A stretch of 64,000 nucleotides of DNA, from positions 496,001-560,000 of the forward strand of contig JBDOQK010000001.1 of the NCBI GenBank assembly GCA_040437565.1. Reading direction: 5' to 3'. The notes beneath the pieces are model-generated. The model searched no databases and was not told the origin of the DNA. It was given only the letters and a program-made list of their open reading frames with translations. This DNA is from Albugo candida (taxonomy: Eukaryota; Oomycota; Peronosporomycetes; Albuginales). Within the stretch, counting starts at the first letter, position 1. Each line of letters starts with the position of its first letter. This document shows positions 1 to 13,177 of the stretch, one piece after another. A program made the position numbers and the translations under genes.

Positions 1-1740
1 AACGGTACAACCAACTCTTGGATGTCGTAAGTCCACCCGTTTAGTATTTTCACTACCCAATAAGGTCCCTTCCAATGTACCATGAGCTGGATTTTTCGTC
101 GTATAACATTTCCAGATAGAACAAAATCCCCAATTTCAAAATTCACGAGGGACATGCCGTGCTTTTTGTTGTGTCTACGTCTCGCAGAGTCGTTTCTATT
201 CTGTGCCACGTCAAACACTCGTTGATGTATGACGTCCAGCGTAGCTTGAACGTCTCAATGTGCTTCAGCTGCGTGTCACTAAACCCTGTTCCGTACACGA
301 GAAAAACGGCGTATCGCTGGCTGGTACAGTACACTGATCGGATCCTTTCGCGGCAATCTAGTGAAAGCTGTTACTGAGGCAATTACACCAGGTCGACTGG
401 ATCGAAGCTGATTTAACGTTCACTGACACATGGAAGTAAATTTGGCCAATATCCGATCCGCTGTTTGCGCTTGCTCAGCAGAGACCGCATGACTTTGAGC
501 ATTTGACGATTGTTTACCTCCACCGTTCCATTTGCCCACGGGCAAAACGCCGTGACGAAATGGTGTTTAGCACCCAATAGTTTTTTAATTGCTCCATGAC
601 TTCGTTTATGCAATGGTATCCTTGATCCGATACCCTTCATAATGCCACACCATACAATTGATCCGAGACTACCTCCAAATGCGGCTTTGGCTAGGCCATA
701 GGCACATATACTGCACTGATAGCACGTAACTCCACTGTTATGCGATACTCATCGTTCGTTTTATGCTTCTTCAAATAATCCTTGTGCAAAGGTGGATACC
801 ATCTAGGGTTGATCCTTCTATTAGCCGTACTTTAAGAGGAGCGACTGACCTGATAGTTCCTCTGTCATTTCACCCGGAGCACATCTTGCAATTAAATAAA
901 CAGCTCCTTTAGACATTCTATCGACTCTGAATTTGCGCCTACTTTTTCTGCACCCCTTCCAATGTGGTTTGAATGATTTCCTTTCGGCTGCTTACTTTTC
1001 CCATTTCTCGAGTATATAAGTTGCCTCTTTTTAATCGCTGATACTATCCATGTCCTCATAAATCTTTTCTTCACAGCCGTGCAGAAACTTACACACAAGC
1101 GATTGGAGCGTCATGGCTTCTGCGCATTCCATATCATCTTTTTTATTCGTCGCTCCTTCCATGAGGGCTGCAACCGAGCACCCCATTTTCTCCATCAGTT
1201 CTCGGTCTAAAATCAGGGATAATGATTTATCCTATTCATTTACCAACGCTTCAAGATTTCTCCAGATAAATGGTCCACCTCTAGTTATGAACTCGACGCA
1301 GTTAAGTAGTTCCTTTCTTTTCACCCACAGCGGAGTAGTACCCACGTTACTTATCTTTAGGGGCGGTTTCAGCTCCTCCATGCGCAGAAACGTTTTCGGG
1401 GACAGAATATTTACCAATCCACTGATATGAGACGGCAATGAGCCTAAATCCAATAGAGTTTTGATGTTTTCTACTCCATCCGCTGTGGCCCTGACCTTCC
1501 AGCTGTTTCTACACTTCGACACTTTCTTCAGTCGTATGTTATTCTTCACTTTGTTTTCCACGGGCAATCGCCGTTGAGGCAACAGAAATTCCGCTTCAAC
1601 CGGTGCACACCACGGACAATTTCGAACAGGTGCTGCGTGCGTACTATCACACTTTAAACATTTAAATCTTTGTGACCTTCTTGTACCAAAATCTAAAGCT
1701 CTGTCGCTCTTGACTTGAGAAAAACTTCTTCGTTGCATTA
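1..1740 (-). mobile_element. Chromovirus-like Ty3/Gypsy fossil, gag and integrase pieces
   Basis: Read on the minus strand, the piece runs from a gag/protease-like stretch (about 1738-1232, with a CxxC-rich knuckle and a protease-like LLDLGS) through short remnants to integrase (about 640-413, containing FVTAFCPWANGTVE) and the SH3-like integrase tail (about 140-1, with HWKGPYWVVKILNGW). The tail closely resembles the one near 14.6 kb, so both belong to one family. The reverse transcriptase portion is not visible. It is cut by the window edge and heavily decayed (well over ten breaks), which suggests an old insertion. No LTR is recognisable in the visible part. Confidence 0.7.
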
Positions 1741-2520
1741 ATATTTCGGTTTGTCTCTTTGCTATCCTCCCTTTGATGGGTAATTCTTCATTTCGCTTCC
1801 GGCTCCCACTTTATGAAATTTGTCAGTAGGTCTTGAAACGATTTGCAGAACACCATAGGTTTTCTCGAGGTCCATTCTCATTCTTTACAAGGTTGCATTA
1901 GAACTCCGGTGGTCCCAATGCATCAAACATTCACTTGACGATTCTTTTCATATATACTTTCTCCAGGTACTCTAGTAAACCGTGCTGGTCCAGTATTCTG
2001 TAAATCTGATTCCTCAAGCTAGATATTCTCGATTCGGTATCAATTAAGGTCAAATATAACCTTACACTATGCATTTCTGCGTCTAATTTCGTTACATCAA
2101 CGCAATCAGGCTGTTCGGCTTCCCGAAATTAAGTAATCCAATTTTGTTCGGTGATGTTCCGGAATATTTTTCCATTTCAAATCTCATGAACTTATCCTTT
2201 TGTCAAACGTCCACACAGGCTGATACTGGCATTACAAATGAATTTTCCATGCATATAGGCTAGAATCGTGCTGTAACATTTTGCTATTCCTTGACAGATT
2301 CTCGCTTATCTAGACTTTCTCTTTCGTAAATCGGGTTTTCTGGAAGTTGAGGCGCGTTTGATATCCGACTGTCTCCGGAAGTTCCGCCATTTCGATGTCT
2401 TCTGTCATCCTCCGACCGCGTTCTTCGGTCTGCTCTCCAACGAGCGGTTCAGACGAATCGAATCTTCGCACCCGCGATCTTTTCGTGTTTCTTTTTCTTC
2501 TGGTGTAATTTTTCTGATTT
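1741..2520. other. Unassigned stretch
   Basis: No gene is recognised here. It is probably decayed 5' sequence of the minus-strand chromovirus fossil. Its last five bases before the Copia LTR form the left target duplication. Confidence 0.4.
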
Positions 2521-2525
2521 CTTCG

Positions 2526-2768
2526 TGTTGGAAGGTCATGTGCATCGAGTGCACAGTAACCACCACCGTGAAGCGACAGTGACTCTTACGACCGCGAAGA
2601 TTTGTCAGAAGGAACCAGAACGACTGCAAGAGTTCGCCGAAAAAAAACGTTTTTACTGTGAAGGGTCGCATTGTGCGTAATTAGGAACTCCTTCCAACTA
2701 CATTTAATGCATGTATTCCCCATTCTACTCTGTTTATACTATCGTGCAGACCTTAGAGTTTGTCAACA
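2526..2768 (+). repeat. 5' LTR of Copia element
   Basis: It begins TGTTGG and ends CAACA and pairs with 8157-8399 over its full length. GGTTATGAGCTC follows directly and sits where a primer-binding site would be, though the match to a tRNA end is only approximate. Confidence 0.88.
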
Positions 2769-4284
2769 GGTTATGAGCTCAAGTTCAATGAATTGGTAAA
2801 GAGAGCGTGACGATAGCACGACAACACATAGTCCACGCAAGTAGGACGGTTCACGAATGGGTCCAACAAGGGGATCAAGATGGAAGGACGGGTCACAGCA
2901 CAGATGGGGTATGCCGAAGAAAAGAGTGAAGATATATCGTCGCCAGAGTACCAGGCGGCAGCTTTTGCGAGAATGCTCAAATTGAGGCTCGGCAAAATGA
3001 GATCATCGTTTGTAAGCGCTCCCCCGTAGTCGCCTTCTCTACCAGCGGAGATCCCTCACACAGCACCGTGAAGTCAAGGACCGGCCACGACTGTTCGTGC
3101 AGTGTCTGAGCTTGGTGGAGGACTCACACTGAATGATCTTAGTGACAGTGAATTTAGAGCAAGAAGTGTCTTCAAGGGTATAGAAGAGAACACGCCTAAC
3201 TTGGCACCGCCGGGACCGATCAAGATTCCCGAACTCATGATAAACAAATCCACAGGAGAAGAGCAATATGCAAGTCTCGGCACAGTTTTCAAGATGTGGG
3301 GTTATGAAGTCCTCGAAGCGATCGAGATGGCCGAGATTCAGAGTCAATTTGCGTGGGGAAAACGCCTGAAAGTAAACAAGCTGGGGGAATACATGGCGCC
3401 AAACAGTGTGGCTGCATCGTATTTCCAAGCCAAAGTGAGGACATCGTGGGCGGTCAATTTGACGTTTTACCACTCACTCGACCAGCTGTACCAAGCGTTC
3501 AAGGTGAGCATTACGCACCAACAGGCCGCCGCATTGTTTGCGAGTGAAAAAAACAGTTCGCGCTCGTGAAACCAGCATCTCTTATACCTTACCGCATTGA
3601 GTCAAGGAAGCGAGTTATACGAAAGACTCGTCGTGGAAAACATTGTCAAGTACGCGGCGCCGCACCTCAAAATTGCGATGATGGTGCGATACCAACCAAG
3701 TCACACGGACTAACTCACCCATGCACAAAAGCTCATTGCATGGACACAAGATATTGAGGACGATGGAAAAATGGATAATAGAATGACCAAGAGCATAGTC
3801 AGTGCAGTGGGACATGGCAATGTTCAAGGTCACTCCCAAGGTGAAGACAGAAAGTGTTTCAACTGCGGCAAGCGAGGACATTTGGCGAGAAAGTGCCTTA
3901 AATCAAGAAAAGACGATAGCCGCGGGAAAGCTAATTTTGTAGTGGCTGCATGTGAGCACCCGGAGAGACAGCGAACAAGCTATCTACGTTTTTGACGTCA
4001 CCGAAGGGAATTCGAATATGTGGGTGGTTGACAGCGAGGCAAGAAGACATCTCGTCCAAGAGCCTGGCTTGCTTCACGATGCCATGGAATGTAATGAATA
4101 TGATAGAGTCCTGCTGCCTGATGGAGGTGTGCTCAAGGTGGCTAAACGAGGATCTGTGGTGCTACATGGAATTACGAATGGAACAAAGACCCAGATCACG
4201 CTTCATGACGTATATCACGCGCACAAGCTGGCTAGAAACCTCATTTCCATGAACAAGTTGTTTGCAAAAGGGTGTTCACTTACT

Positions 4285-4717
4285 TTGTCAAGGATTTCAT
4301 TACACTGTTTATCTGGTTCTTTAACTACCTTCCTTATCCTATCATGAGCCCCTATTTGTGTGAATATCACTTAAGTCTGACTTCAAACCTGGGGAGGCAG
4401 ATATTTTCCAAGCTTATTGCTTGGGTGGGCTCAAACCGCTGCCCACACTGCCGGGGATCNNNNNNNNNNNNNNNNNNNNNNNNNNNNNNNNNNNNNNNNN
4501 NNNNNNNNNNNNNNNNNNNNNNNNNNNNNNNNNNNNNNNNNNNNNNNNNNNNNNNNNNNCCAGAAAATAACTGTACAGGAGTTGGACCGGGCTCTTCAGA
4601 GCGTTACATACTAGTGATTAGAATACAGTAGATAAACACCAAACTGTAGTAACAGAAAGGTGTCTAAATAAAAGTACTACGGGCAAACACCCTTAACTGA
4701 GCTGGGTACGGATCCCA
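4285..4717 (-). repeat. tRNA-derived SINE nested in Copia, with a gap inside
   Basis: The insertion is flanked by a 15-base direct repeat (GGGTGTTCACTTACT at 4270-4284 and 4718-4732). The left part, read on the minus strand, is the SINE body and 3' tail also seen at 13178-13424 and 60882-61127. The SINE head lies just before 4717. A 100-N gap (4460-4559) and about 130 bases of other sequence lie between, so the internal order is uncertain. It disrupts the protease-integrase junction of the host Copia element and is therefore younger than it. Confidence 0.8.
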
Positions 4718-5440
4718 GGGTGTTCACTTACTACGTAAGGTGATGTGATGTACATGCAGCTAGGAAAAAAACCTCTGCTCGATTTTCGAACTGAGTATGG
4801 CGTATTTGTGGTAGATTCAACTTCAAGTACGTCGATAATGATGTCAAAGGGACTTAATGAGATTGTGATGACGATAATTCAAGATACGGGACCAGCAACA
4901 GATGTACAGAAGGGATCGCTGCACCATTTTCATCGTCGTCTTAGACACATAGCTTACAATACCGTGGGGCGTATGGCCAAAGCTTCTGATTACGGTATTG
5001 AACTTACTGATCACGTGCGTGCAAAATGTATCACTTGCACTGAAGCCAAGGGCAGCAGAACATAACAGGCCGAGAAAGACTCGGGTGCAAATGCACCAAC
5101 GGACCGCATCGGTGGTGTGATCTGTAGTGATCTAAAAGGACCGATCACCCAAAAGAACGTCGTGGAAACAGATATTCGGTCGTGTTCAGCGACTACAAGT
5201 CAAATTACGTGCGTGTATTTGCGGTACGGCAGAAAAATGCTGTGGCCAAGATGTTCGAGCATTTTTTGCGTGGTTTGAAAAAAGATTTAATTGCCGCGTC
5301 TGCGTCCTGCGCACTGACTGCGGAGGATAATATGAAGTGGTAAGTCTTTTCTGCAAACATACAGGTGTGCGACATCAAGTAACAGAAACAGATACTTCAC
5401 AATCTAACGGGAAAGCGGAACACATGAACCCCACCATCCA

Positions 5441-5794
5441 CTCTCGACAAGCGTTTTTATGATGGGTTTGGTGTATGGTTTCGACGAGCACGAACTGTTC
5501 GTGGTCGACTACTGGTTGCGCAGACGATGATTTTATCACGTTTGTGGCATTACACGATGCACGTAGACATACCAGCAGCGACAATTCNNNNNNNNNNNNN
5601 NNNNNNNNNNNNNNNNNNNNNNNNNNNNNNNNNNNNNNNNNNNNNNNNNNNNNNNNNNNNNNNNNNNNNNNNNNNNNNNNNNNNNNNACAGGTATTTCAC
5701 GAAACGTTTTTTATATGTATATATGTTATTTAAGATAGACTAGGCAACTAGAGAAGTCAGTTAGTCTAATTCTAGTAATATAGACACCTTCAAC
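5441..5794. repeat. Unclassified insertion with 16-base target duplication
   Basis: TGAACCCCACCATCCA occurs at 5425-5440 and again at 5795-5810, and the Copia integrase reading continues on either side, so this is an insertion. A gap (5588-5687) interrupts it. Its right 107 bases match 61306-61405 on the opposite strand, so the repeat is dispersed. The long duplication favours a non-LTR mode of insertion. I cannot name the family. Confidence 0.6.
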
Positions 5795-8156
5795 TGAACC
5801 CCACCATCCAACCGCATCATCTTCAACATGGTGCGATCCTCGATCTTTGGTTCAGGTCTAGCGCTGATGTACTGGAGCGAGTACGCTGCTTACATTTTCA
5901 ATCAGAGTCCGACTCGAGCAAATTTGAAGCGTGCGTCGCCGATTGAAGTACTCACCGGTCGGGCACCGAGTTTACAGGTAGTCGTTGTGTTCGGGTTTCC
6001 GTGTATGGTTTGTCGGGATCCTAAAGAGAATACAATTGTGCGTCATGCAGAGGAGTCAATGATCCTGGGTATAAGCGAGGAAACAGAAGGATACGAGGTG
6101 TATCTAATCAAACATAATGTCGTAAAGACGACTAGATGCATCACCAACATCGAGGCACTCGATAATGCGGCGAATGAACAAATTCAACGTGCAGTTCATG
6201 ATGGCAGAGCACAAGAGCATGAATATGTGCAAAAGAGAGCGAAAGTGAGCATCAAGTGGCCGAGGAAACTGATGCGCAGCCGAAGGATATGCCGCCATCA
6301 GGTCCAGGTGATCACAGCGCAAACGTACGAAATCAAAAAGCAAGCCGAGGTAGAGGAGCATGGTGAAGGAAGTAGCATGGAAGCACGAGAAAAGGTCAGC
6401 TCACTCAGATGTTTATATCAAGGATAATGCATCAATGTCGAAAAACTGAAAACGAGTGCCGATGAGTTGCAAGTGTCGGATCCAGTGCTTATGGCGTTCG
6501 CAGTGCTTCTTGTGGAACAAGCACATGACAGATAGCTCCCGACACCAGACCGAAAAAATTATGGGGCAGGCGTCGTGGACCTGACAGTGCCAGGTGGGCG
6601 TTTGCTGAGCAAGAGGAACTTGCGTCACAAACCGTGGACGGTGATCAAATGTCCAAAAAACGCGATCCCCATCCCAACCAAGTGGGTTTATAAAACCAAG
6701 ATGAGGACAAACGGGACTGTGGAAAGATACAAGGCGAGACTGGCCGGTTGCGGCGACAAGCATATATTTGGTGTGAATTAAAATCTCACATTCTCTACGG
6801 TGATGCCGACAGGAAATGCATTTGTCATTTTTACGTTTTCACGGATGTGGGGGGTTCCGGCTAGTCATGGTGACGTTTCAAGCGCGTACCCGGGAGCTTT
6901 TACGGAGCCAGAGTACGAAATCCACTTGATAATTCTCGATGGAATGAAAGTGACCCACGACACCCTATACCGACTTGGAGTAACGGAACCTGATGAATTG
7001 GTGCTTCTTCTAGGTAGAAGTCAATAGGGATTAAAACAGGCAGGAAGACATTGGAATCAACTGTTGTACGACACGCTGCTCAAGATTGATTTCGTGCAAA
7101 GCATTAATGACCCGTGCAATTTTATAAGGCCGACGAGGATGGTATGACTACTGTCAGGGTCTATGCGGATGACCTGCTAATTACAGACACGACAGTGGAA
7201 CGCATTGATAATTTCTTACTGACATGAAGGTGCTTGCTGAAGGATCTCGGTATTGTTAAGAAGTTCCTAGGAATGAGGATTTCATGGACAAAATGGAGGC
7301 TATTGTATCGACCATGAGTAAACTATTGAAGAAGTGCTCGAAAAAAATGGTCTGGCTGGAGCGAACCCGATATGAGTACCGATATCTGAAGTGCAAGTAG
7401 TCGAAAGGAGATAACGAGCTGCTGATAGAAAAAACTGCGATATTGCATCGAGTACCGACTAACAAGGATTTTCAGTCTCTAGTTGAGATCTTGCTATGGG
7501 TATCGCACTGCACGCGTCCAGAAATTTCGTTTGCGGTGCACAGAACGACTAGACAACGTCACGCACCAATGTTGCAAGATTATAAACTTCCAAAAAAGAT
7601 TGCAAGATACTTGAAGGGAACGAAAGGTCTAAAGCTGCATTTGCGTGAAGTCAGCGAGCCTCAATCGCCCATCAGGATTGTCGGCTTTAGTGATGCGGCC
7701 TTCGCGGCTGACAATGAAGATCGAAAGTCTGTGAGTGCAGGTGTGGAGGTTGTGAATTGAATTACCGTAGGGTGGCACCGCAACAAGCAAGCTTCTGCGG
7801 CTCAGTCGACAGCAGAAGCGGAGTTCGTCGCTACGGCAGTCGGAGGACGTGAGGCGCTGGGATTGGACGAAGAGATCGGTCAAGGAGTGAGGACAACTGT
7901 GGTGCTCAAGATTGATAACCAATCTGCAGTGAAGTAAATCGAAAATGAGGCGAGCTCAGTCAGCACGAAGCATGTGGATGTAAAGCTTACATTCTTATGT
8001 GATTACGCCAAGAAGTAGACGATCAAGCCAGCATGTTAATGTGCGAACACGAACGTCGCCGATTTACTGACAGAGGTGCTGCCAGCTCCAAGGATTCAAG
8101 AATTGCGTTTTCTCTCATAGGTCTGAATTGATGTTTATCAAGGCACCGGGAAGGAG

Positions 8157-8399
8157 TGCTGGAAGATCATGCGCATCGAGTTCACAGTAACCGCCGCCGT
8201 GAAGAGATAGTGACTCTTACGACCGTGAAGATTTGCCGAAAGGAAACAGATCGGCTGCGAGGAGCCGCGAGAGAAAAACTTATTTACTGTGACGGGTCGC
8301 AGTGTGCGTAATTAGGAATTCCTTCTAACTACATTTAATACATTTATTTCCCATTCTACTCTGTTGTTAACATCGTGCAGACCTTTCAGTTTGCCAGCA
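8157..8399 (+). repeat. 3' LTR of Copia element
   Basis: It has the same 243-base length as the 5' copy, begins TGCTGG after a purine tract and ends CAGCA. CTTCG follows at once and matches the five bases before the 5' LTR. Confidence 0.88.
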
Positions 8400-8404
8400 C
8401 TTCG

Positions 8405-9685
8405 TACATATCTTCGTTTGTGCTCATGATCTTCACGAATATCCAACTTTGTTTTATTTCAGACTTACTTTCAAGAAAACTGCAACGAACTAAAATTAAC
8501 TTTGATCGCCGACGACGTCGGGGTTTTTTGACTCCGATGACTGCAAATCAAAAGTATATTAATTTTACCGGTTTTATGGAGAGATATGAAAGATATGCGT
8601 GACCTAACCTTGTGTTGGTTATCGAACGCATCAGACCGTTAAGGTCATGAATCACCAGTTCAAAGGTGATGCGCTCATCAAAGAGTGAGCCAAGAAAAGG
8701 GATTATAAATTATCCCAGGTCATTTCCGCTATGTCAATCTGCGATAAACCAGATACCATCCCCTCGACTGGAGGGATTACCCCAGTAATGGCTTTAACTG
8801 CGTTGCCACAGAAAGACCGATCAGCGTTCTGTATATTTTTATACGAATTTGTGTTATTTTAGAATGGAAAATAAAAAATAAGCCATCAGAAATACAAGGC
8901 ATAGCCGCGTTTACCGAACATGAAACAAATTACACTACAGCGCCAACACACGTCAGAATTCCAGTGCACACTGATGGTTATGCACAAAAAGGTTTCCGAA
9001 GCTTCCCGAAAAAAGAATGAAGCTGCACGGCGCATTATGCATAAGAACATGGCGCAAAGTTCGAAATTGGCGATTTCGTGCTGTCGANNNNNNNNNNNNN
9101 NNNNNNNNNNNNNNNNNNNNNNNNNNNNNNNNNNNNNNNNNNNNNNNNNNNNNNNNNNNNNNNNNNNNNNNNNNNNNNNNNNNNNNNGTCAGAATTCCAG
9201 TGCACACTGATGGTTATGCACAAAAAGGTTTCCGAAGCTTCCCGAAAAAAGAATGAAGCTGCACGGCGCATTATGCATAAGAACATGGCGCAAAGTTCGA
9301 AATTGGCGATTTCGTGCTGTCGACGAGTGTTACAGGCGTGTTAACAATTTGATGCTTCAGCGGAAAGGGCCCTACCGAGGGGTGGCGATGTTCAATGGAT
9401 GAACTAATGACGTACAATAGCTGGTAAATCCACTCAGTATCTTATAATACATGTTGGCAGATTATAGTTTTTTCGATAAAATCATTCGAGAGGTTTGCAA
9501 GGGTTGACGGACTATGTCGTGTACGCAAACGGAGGGTATTTGGAGAGCCGGTTATTGGATTGTCGATTAATTTCTGATATCCATCAATGGGAGGTACTCG
9601 TGCAATTGACTGGATTAGAATAACGGAGAATAGCTGAAAGTCAGTTCATGGAGGATGTCCTGATCTCATTCAGAAGGCGGGTAGC
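8405..9685 (+). mobile_element. Chromovirus fossil, 3' end only
   Basis: The stretch from about 8640 resembles the integrase C-terminal end of the chromovirus at 9686-15165. A segment near 9300 reads like the integrase tail (KFEIGDFVLS, then GKGPYRG), and about 9490-9680 resembles a chromodomain (HQWEVLVQLTGLE). Its 5' end is lost next to the Copia insertion. The next bases, from 9686, are an LTR, so that LTR would also be this element's 3' LTR. The gap at 9088-9187 is flanked by an exact 136-base repeat (8952-9087 and 9188-9323), an assembly artefact. It is old and broken many times. Confidence 0.62.
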
Positions 9686-9880
9686 TGTTGGGATCTGAAT
9701 TCCTTGTTTCCCGTACAAAGTGAGCATTCGTTAGTGAAGGTAGAACAAACCCGAGTAGCTTAATCACAGCAGTTATAGAATGCCTAATACATATATCTTT
9801 TTGCTTGATATTTGCGGTGATCAACACGGACAAGAAACTACAATCGCGGAAGCTGTCGGTGACTACTATCGTCGAAACAT
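9686..9880 (+). repeat. Chromovirus LTR, apparently shared by two elements
   Basis: It begins TGTTGGGATCTG and aligns with the sequence starting at 14997 through a common core (ATCAACACGG). Integrase and chromodomain remnants lie directly upstream and a gag-like start (near 9930) directly downstream. The right edge is approximate. Confidence 0.6.
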
Positions 9881-12800
9881 AAAGACAAACCAAAGTTAGC
9901 TTTAGTTCAACTGGGCTCGAGGTTCGACGATGAGCAACGAGCCCGTGTATACGGATCTTGAAGCTTTCGCGTCGGATTCGGAGGAGATGACTGCGCGTCA
10001 GGAATAAAGAAGATCAGACCCAGCAGGACCTTTAGTTGATAATTTGACTGAGGAAAGTGTTCGACGTTTAACGGGGGATGTGGATATGATGAACGTATCA
10101 GGGGATAATCACATCTCAAATGCACCGCACTTCAGGGTACGTTGATGCTTGGACGCGGGCGCAAATCATCAAATTCAAAATTTTGAACAAACAGAAGCGG
10201 TGGTGGGGGAGGATTGGATCAATTATTTCAATGAATCTATTGCAACGTAATCGTTAGAGTTAGGTAAGATTAATCATTCAATGAAGAAGTTCAAGATGGA
10301 CAAACTATAAATGGATGCTGGATCTCTTATGTCGCGACTTCGAAATCAGATCTTCCGCGCATTGGAGGATGAGGGTCTACAAATTGGATAGCTGAAGGTT
10401 TGGATTCTATGGCTTCCAAAAACAAGATCTTGGACAAGCTGGAGATGGATACCAATAAACATTTGAAAAAAATCCTGTGACGTCCCACCAATGGTTTCTA
10501 GGACAATTGAGAAGATTTATGGGATGGGAACCTGAGGCAACCCATTTGGGTTCAATATGTAATGTTGTATCTACGAAAACACGATTGTCTTCTGCTCAGC
10601 AACGACGTGTAAGTGTTTATAATCATAATCCTAAAGAAGAGGAAAATGGGCTACGAGTCTCAAATTTGGGTCCGCCTCATACCAGAATTTGAAGGATTGA
10701 AATGTTAAATCACAAAATATTCAGTCAAAAGGCTCCCGCGGCGTGCATCAGGCAAACAGGAAGCTCTCCTTAGGAACAGAAAAAGCAATCGTGAAGAATA
10801 TTCTCCCGAAGCATCGAACATGAAGAAATCTCCTTTAGTGAAAAGGGGGAGTTCTTCGCTAGCGGGATTGGGAGACGTGTCGTAATGAAAGGCAGTTGTT
10901 CTTGTGAGCCGATAGATCACACAGATGAAGATAAATACGCTCGTAGAAACGCCAATCTGGGTAAAGCGTCGGGTTATGATGGATTAGGTGAAAATTGTCT
11001 ACGTTGAGTGGACCTTTAATCTAGAGACATCCGGAGGTGATGTTAAACGAAAAAGACAAATCGCTGACGCTATTGATTGATTGAGGCAGGATGAAGTTGA
11101 TGCGATATTCCGCCGATGCTATTTTGGGAGAGGCAAGACAAAGAAAACATATATGGGACGCTTCGGAGATCAAATACAGTACTGATGGCAATATCCGTTC
11201 ATGTCGTGTACTGGAATAATGCGGCCAGGCGTGCTATGTCAACGACAACATCGATCTAAATGAGAGAAAAACTTATGTGATGTTAGCGGAGGTGGTCAAG
11301 GCTGGAACCCAAAGAAATGCTATCAAGGAAGTTCTCGAGTCAAAATTTGTCGAAGCAAGAAAAAAGGGAGCTAGATGGGAATCAATTTCACGACTGACGT
11401 TATTACTTTACCGATATCATGATCATTTCTGGTGGAGTTCGCAGCGGGACCCCAGTCGAAGTCCTTCCCCTCAAGGTTTAAATAAAGGAAGGAATTGAAC
11501 CGGTGATGGCGAGATCCAGACGCTATCCGCCGTTACGCTGAGATTTTCTGAAGCAGCATATATCCAGTCTGGAAGAACACAACTTGATGTATCGGAATTC
11601 CGACTCAAGATGGGGTAGCGCAACTCGAAATGCTGCAATGGAAGCTATCGAAGGACGGTGGATCTGCGTGCGGTAAACGCTCTCATAATTCCAATGGCAT
11701 GTCCAATGCCGCACTTGATAGTGCTTCTCAAGAGTCTCGTTGGATCACGCTTTCATTTTTAGCTGGATAGTTTTGGTTTCTACGGGCAACTACCGCTTCA
11801 TGAAAGCAGTCGGGCTTATTTTACTGTGGTAACACCTGAAAGACCTAATACGGGAAATCGAGTTATTGTGAGTTCAACAGAGGCTGTCGCTTCTGCACAT
11901 CAGGTGGCTGAACGAGTATCGAAACCCGTCATCAATTAGGCTTTTTAAGTATGGCTGGATGAAATTTTAGGTTGAGAAGTGGAACTTCTTGATATTTTGG
12001 AGAGCGTTCTTGAAAGATGTGAAAACTTCGGTGTGAAGCTCCATCCAAATAGTTTTTTTTTCTCTCTCGAAACTGCGTGGTGGGGAAAGAAGATTACAGG
12101 GAATGGATTGAGTCATTACGCCGACCGGATACAGGAATGATGCGAATTGGTACAGCCAATCATTGCGGCAGATCTTCAGCAATTCCATTGTGTGTTGAAT
12201 TGGATGCGGAACAATATATCAAACTACTCGACGCTGGTACAAAACCTCCAAAATTGGTTGGTTGAGAACGGCGAGAAGCAGAAAGAAAATAAAGCTGGTG
12301 CAAGTTCGATTAGATGAACATGAATGAGGACCACCGCATGATGAGTGTTTTCAGCTGATAAAGGATGCACTCTGCGCGATGGTACCGATGGCACACCCGA
12401 AAGGGTACTGGGAAGTATGTGTCTATAAGGACGCCTTTAAAGATCACTGGGGAGAAATTGTCACTCAAGTGGCACCGGAAGAGCTGGAGCCACTCAGCGA
12501 GCAAGTACATGTACCACTCGCATCTATAAGTGGGTCTTGCAAAGGAGCCGCTGCAAGTTGGTCAACCGTAGAGAAGGAATGTTTAGTCATTGTGGAGACG
12601 TGTAAACGATTGGAGTATCTTCTACTGCGAGAGAGAGCTTTGCATCTTTTTACTGATCACTGGAATTTATAAAATTATTTTCGATCCAAAAGCGTGGATA
12701 CCGCCATTGCACGATTTGAAGTGGACAAGCTTCAATGATGGGCAATGGTCTTGAAAAAACTTTGTTATGTGATCAAATATGTATTAAGGATGAAAATGTC

Positions 12801-13177
12801 TGAGGGATATTCTATCCCGTTGAGGATAGACAAGTAAAGGAATGAAACAAACAACAACCAAATGTTATGCTCTGGCTGTTGAACAAAAGGTTTCGCATTT
12901 TTGGAGGATACTGCTTTTGATGGCCGTCTTTGGATTGTCAAGGATTTCATTACACTGTTTATCTGGNNNNNNNNNNNNNNNNNNNNNNNNNNNNNNNNNN
13001 NNNNNNNNNNNNNNNNNNNNNNNNNNNNNNNNNNNNNNNNNNNNNNNNNNNNNNNNNNNNNNNNNNGGATAGACAAGTAAAGGAATGAAACAAACAACAA
13101 CCAAATGTTATGCTCTGGCTGTTGAACAAAAGGTTTCGCATTTTTGGAGGATACTGCTTTTGATGGCCGTCTTTGGA

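Larger units (their letters stand above)
2526..8399 (+). mobile_element. Ty1/Copia element with both LTRs and target duplication, broken
   Basis: The element is bounded by two 243-base LTRs and by the 5-base duplication CTTCG at 2521-2525 and 8400-8404. Parts in order are gag (about 3090-3950), a CCHC zinc knuckle (CFNCGKRGHLARKC at about 3858), protease (about 4010-4270), integrase (about 4900-6400), reverse transcriptase (about 6570-7400) and RNase H (about 7440-8000). A purine-rich tract (CCGGGAAGGAG) precedes the 3' LTR. Two insertions sit inside it: a SINE at 4285-4717 and a second repeat at 5441-5794. By eye the LTRs are about 83 percent identical, so the insertion is old. It is broken, with roughly ten or more breaks. 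Confidence 0.9.

Noticed and set aside
5688-5794. Solo LTR nested in Copia
   Set aside because: The flanking duplication is 16 bases, too long for an LTR-integrase insertion, and the left end does not begin with a recognisable LTR terminus.
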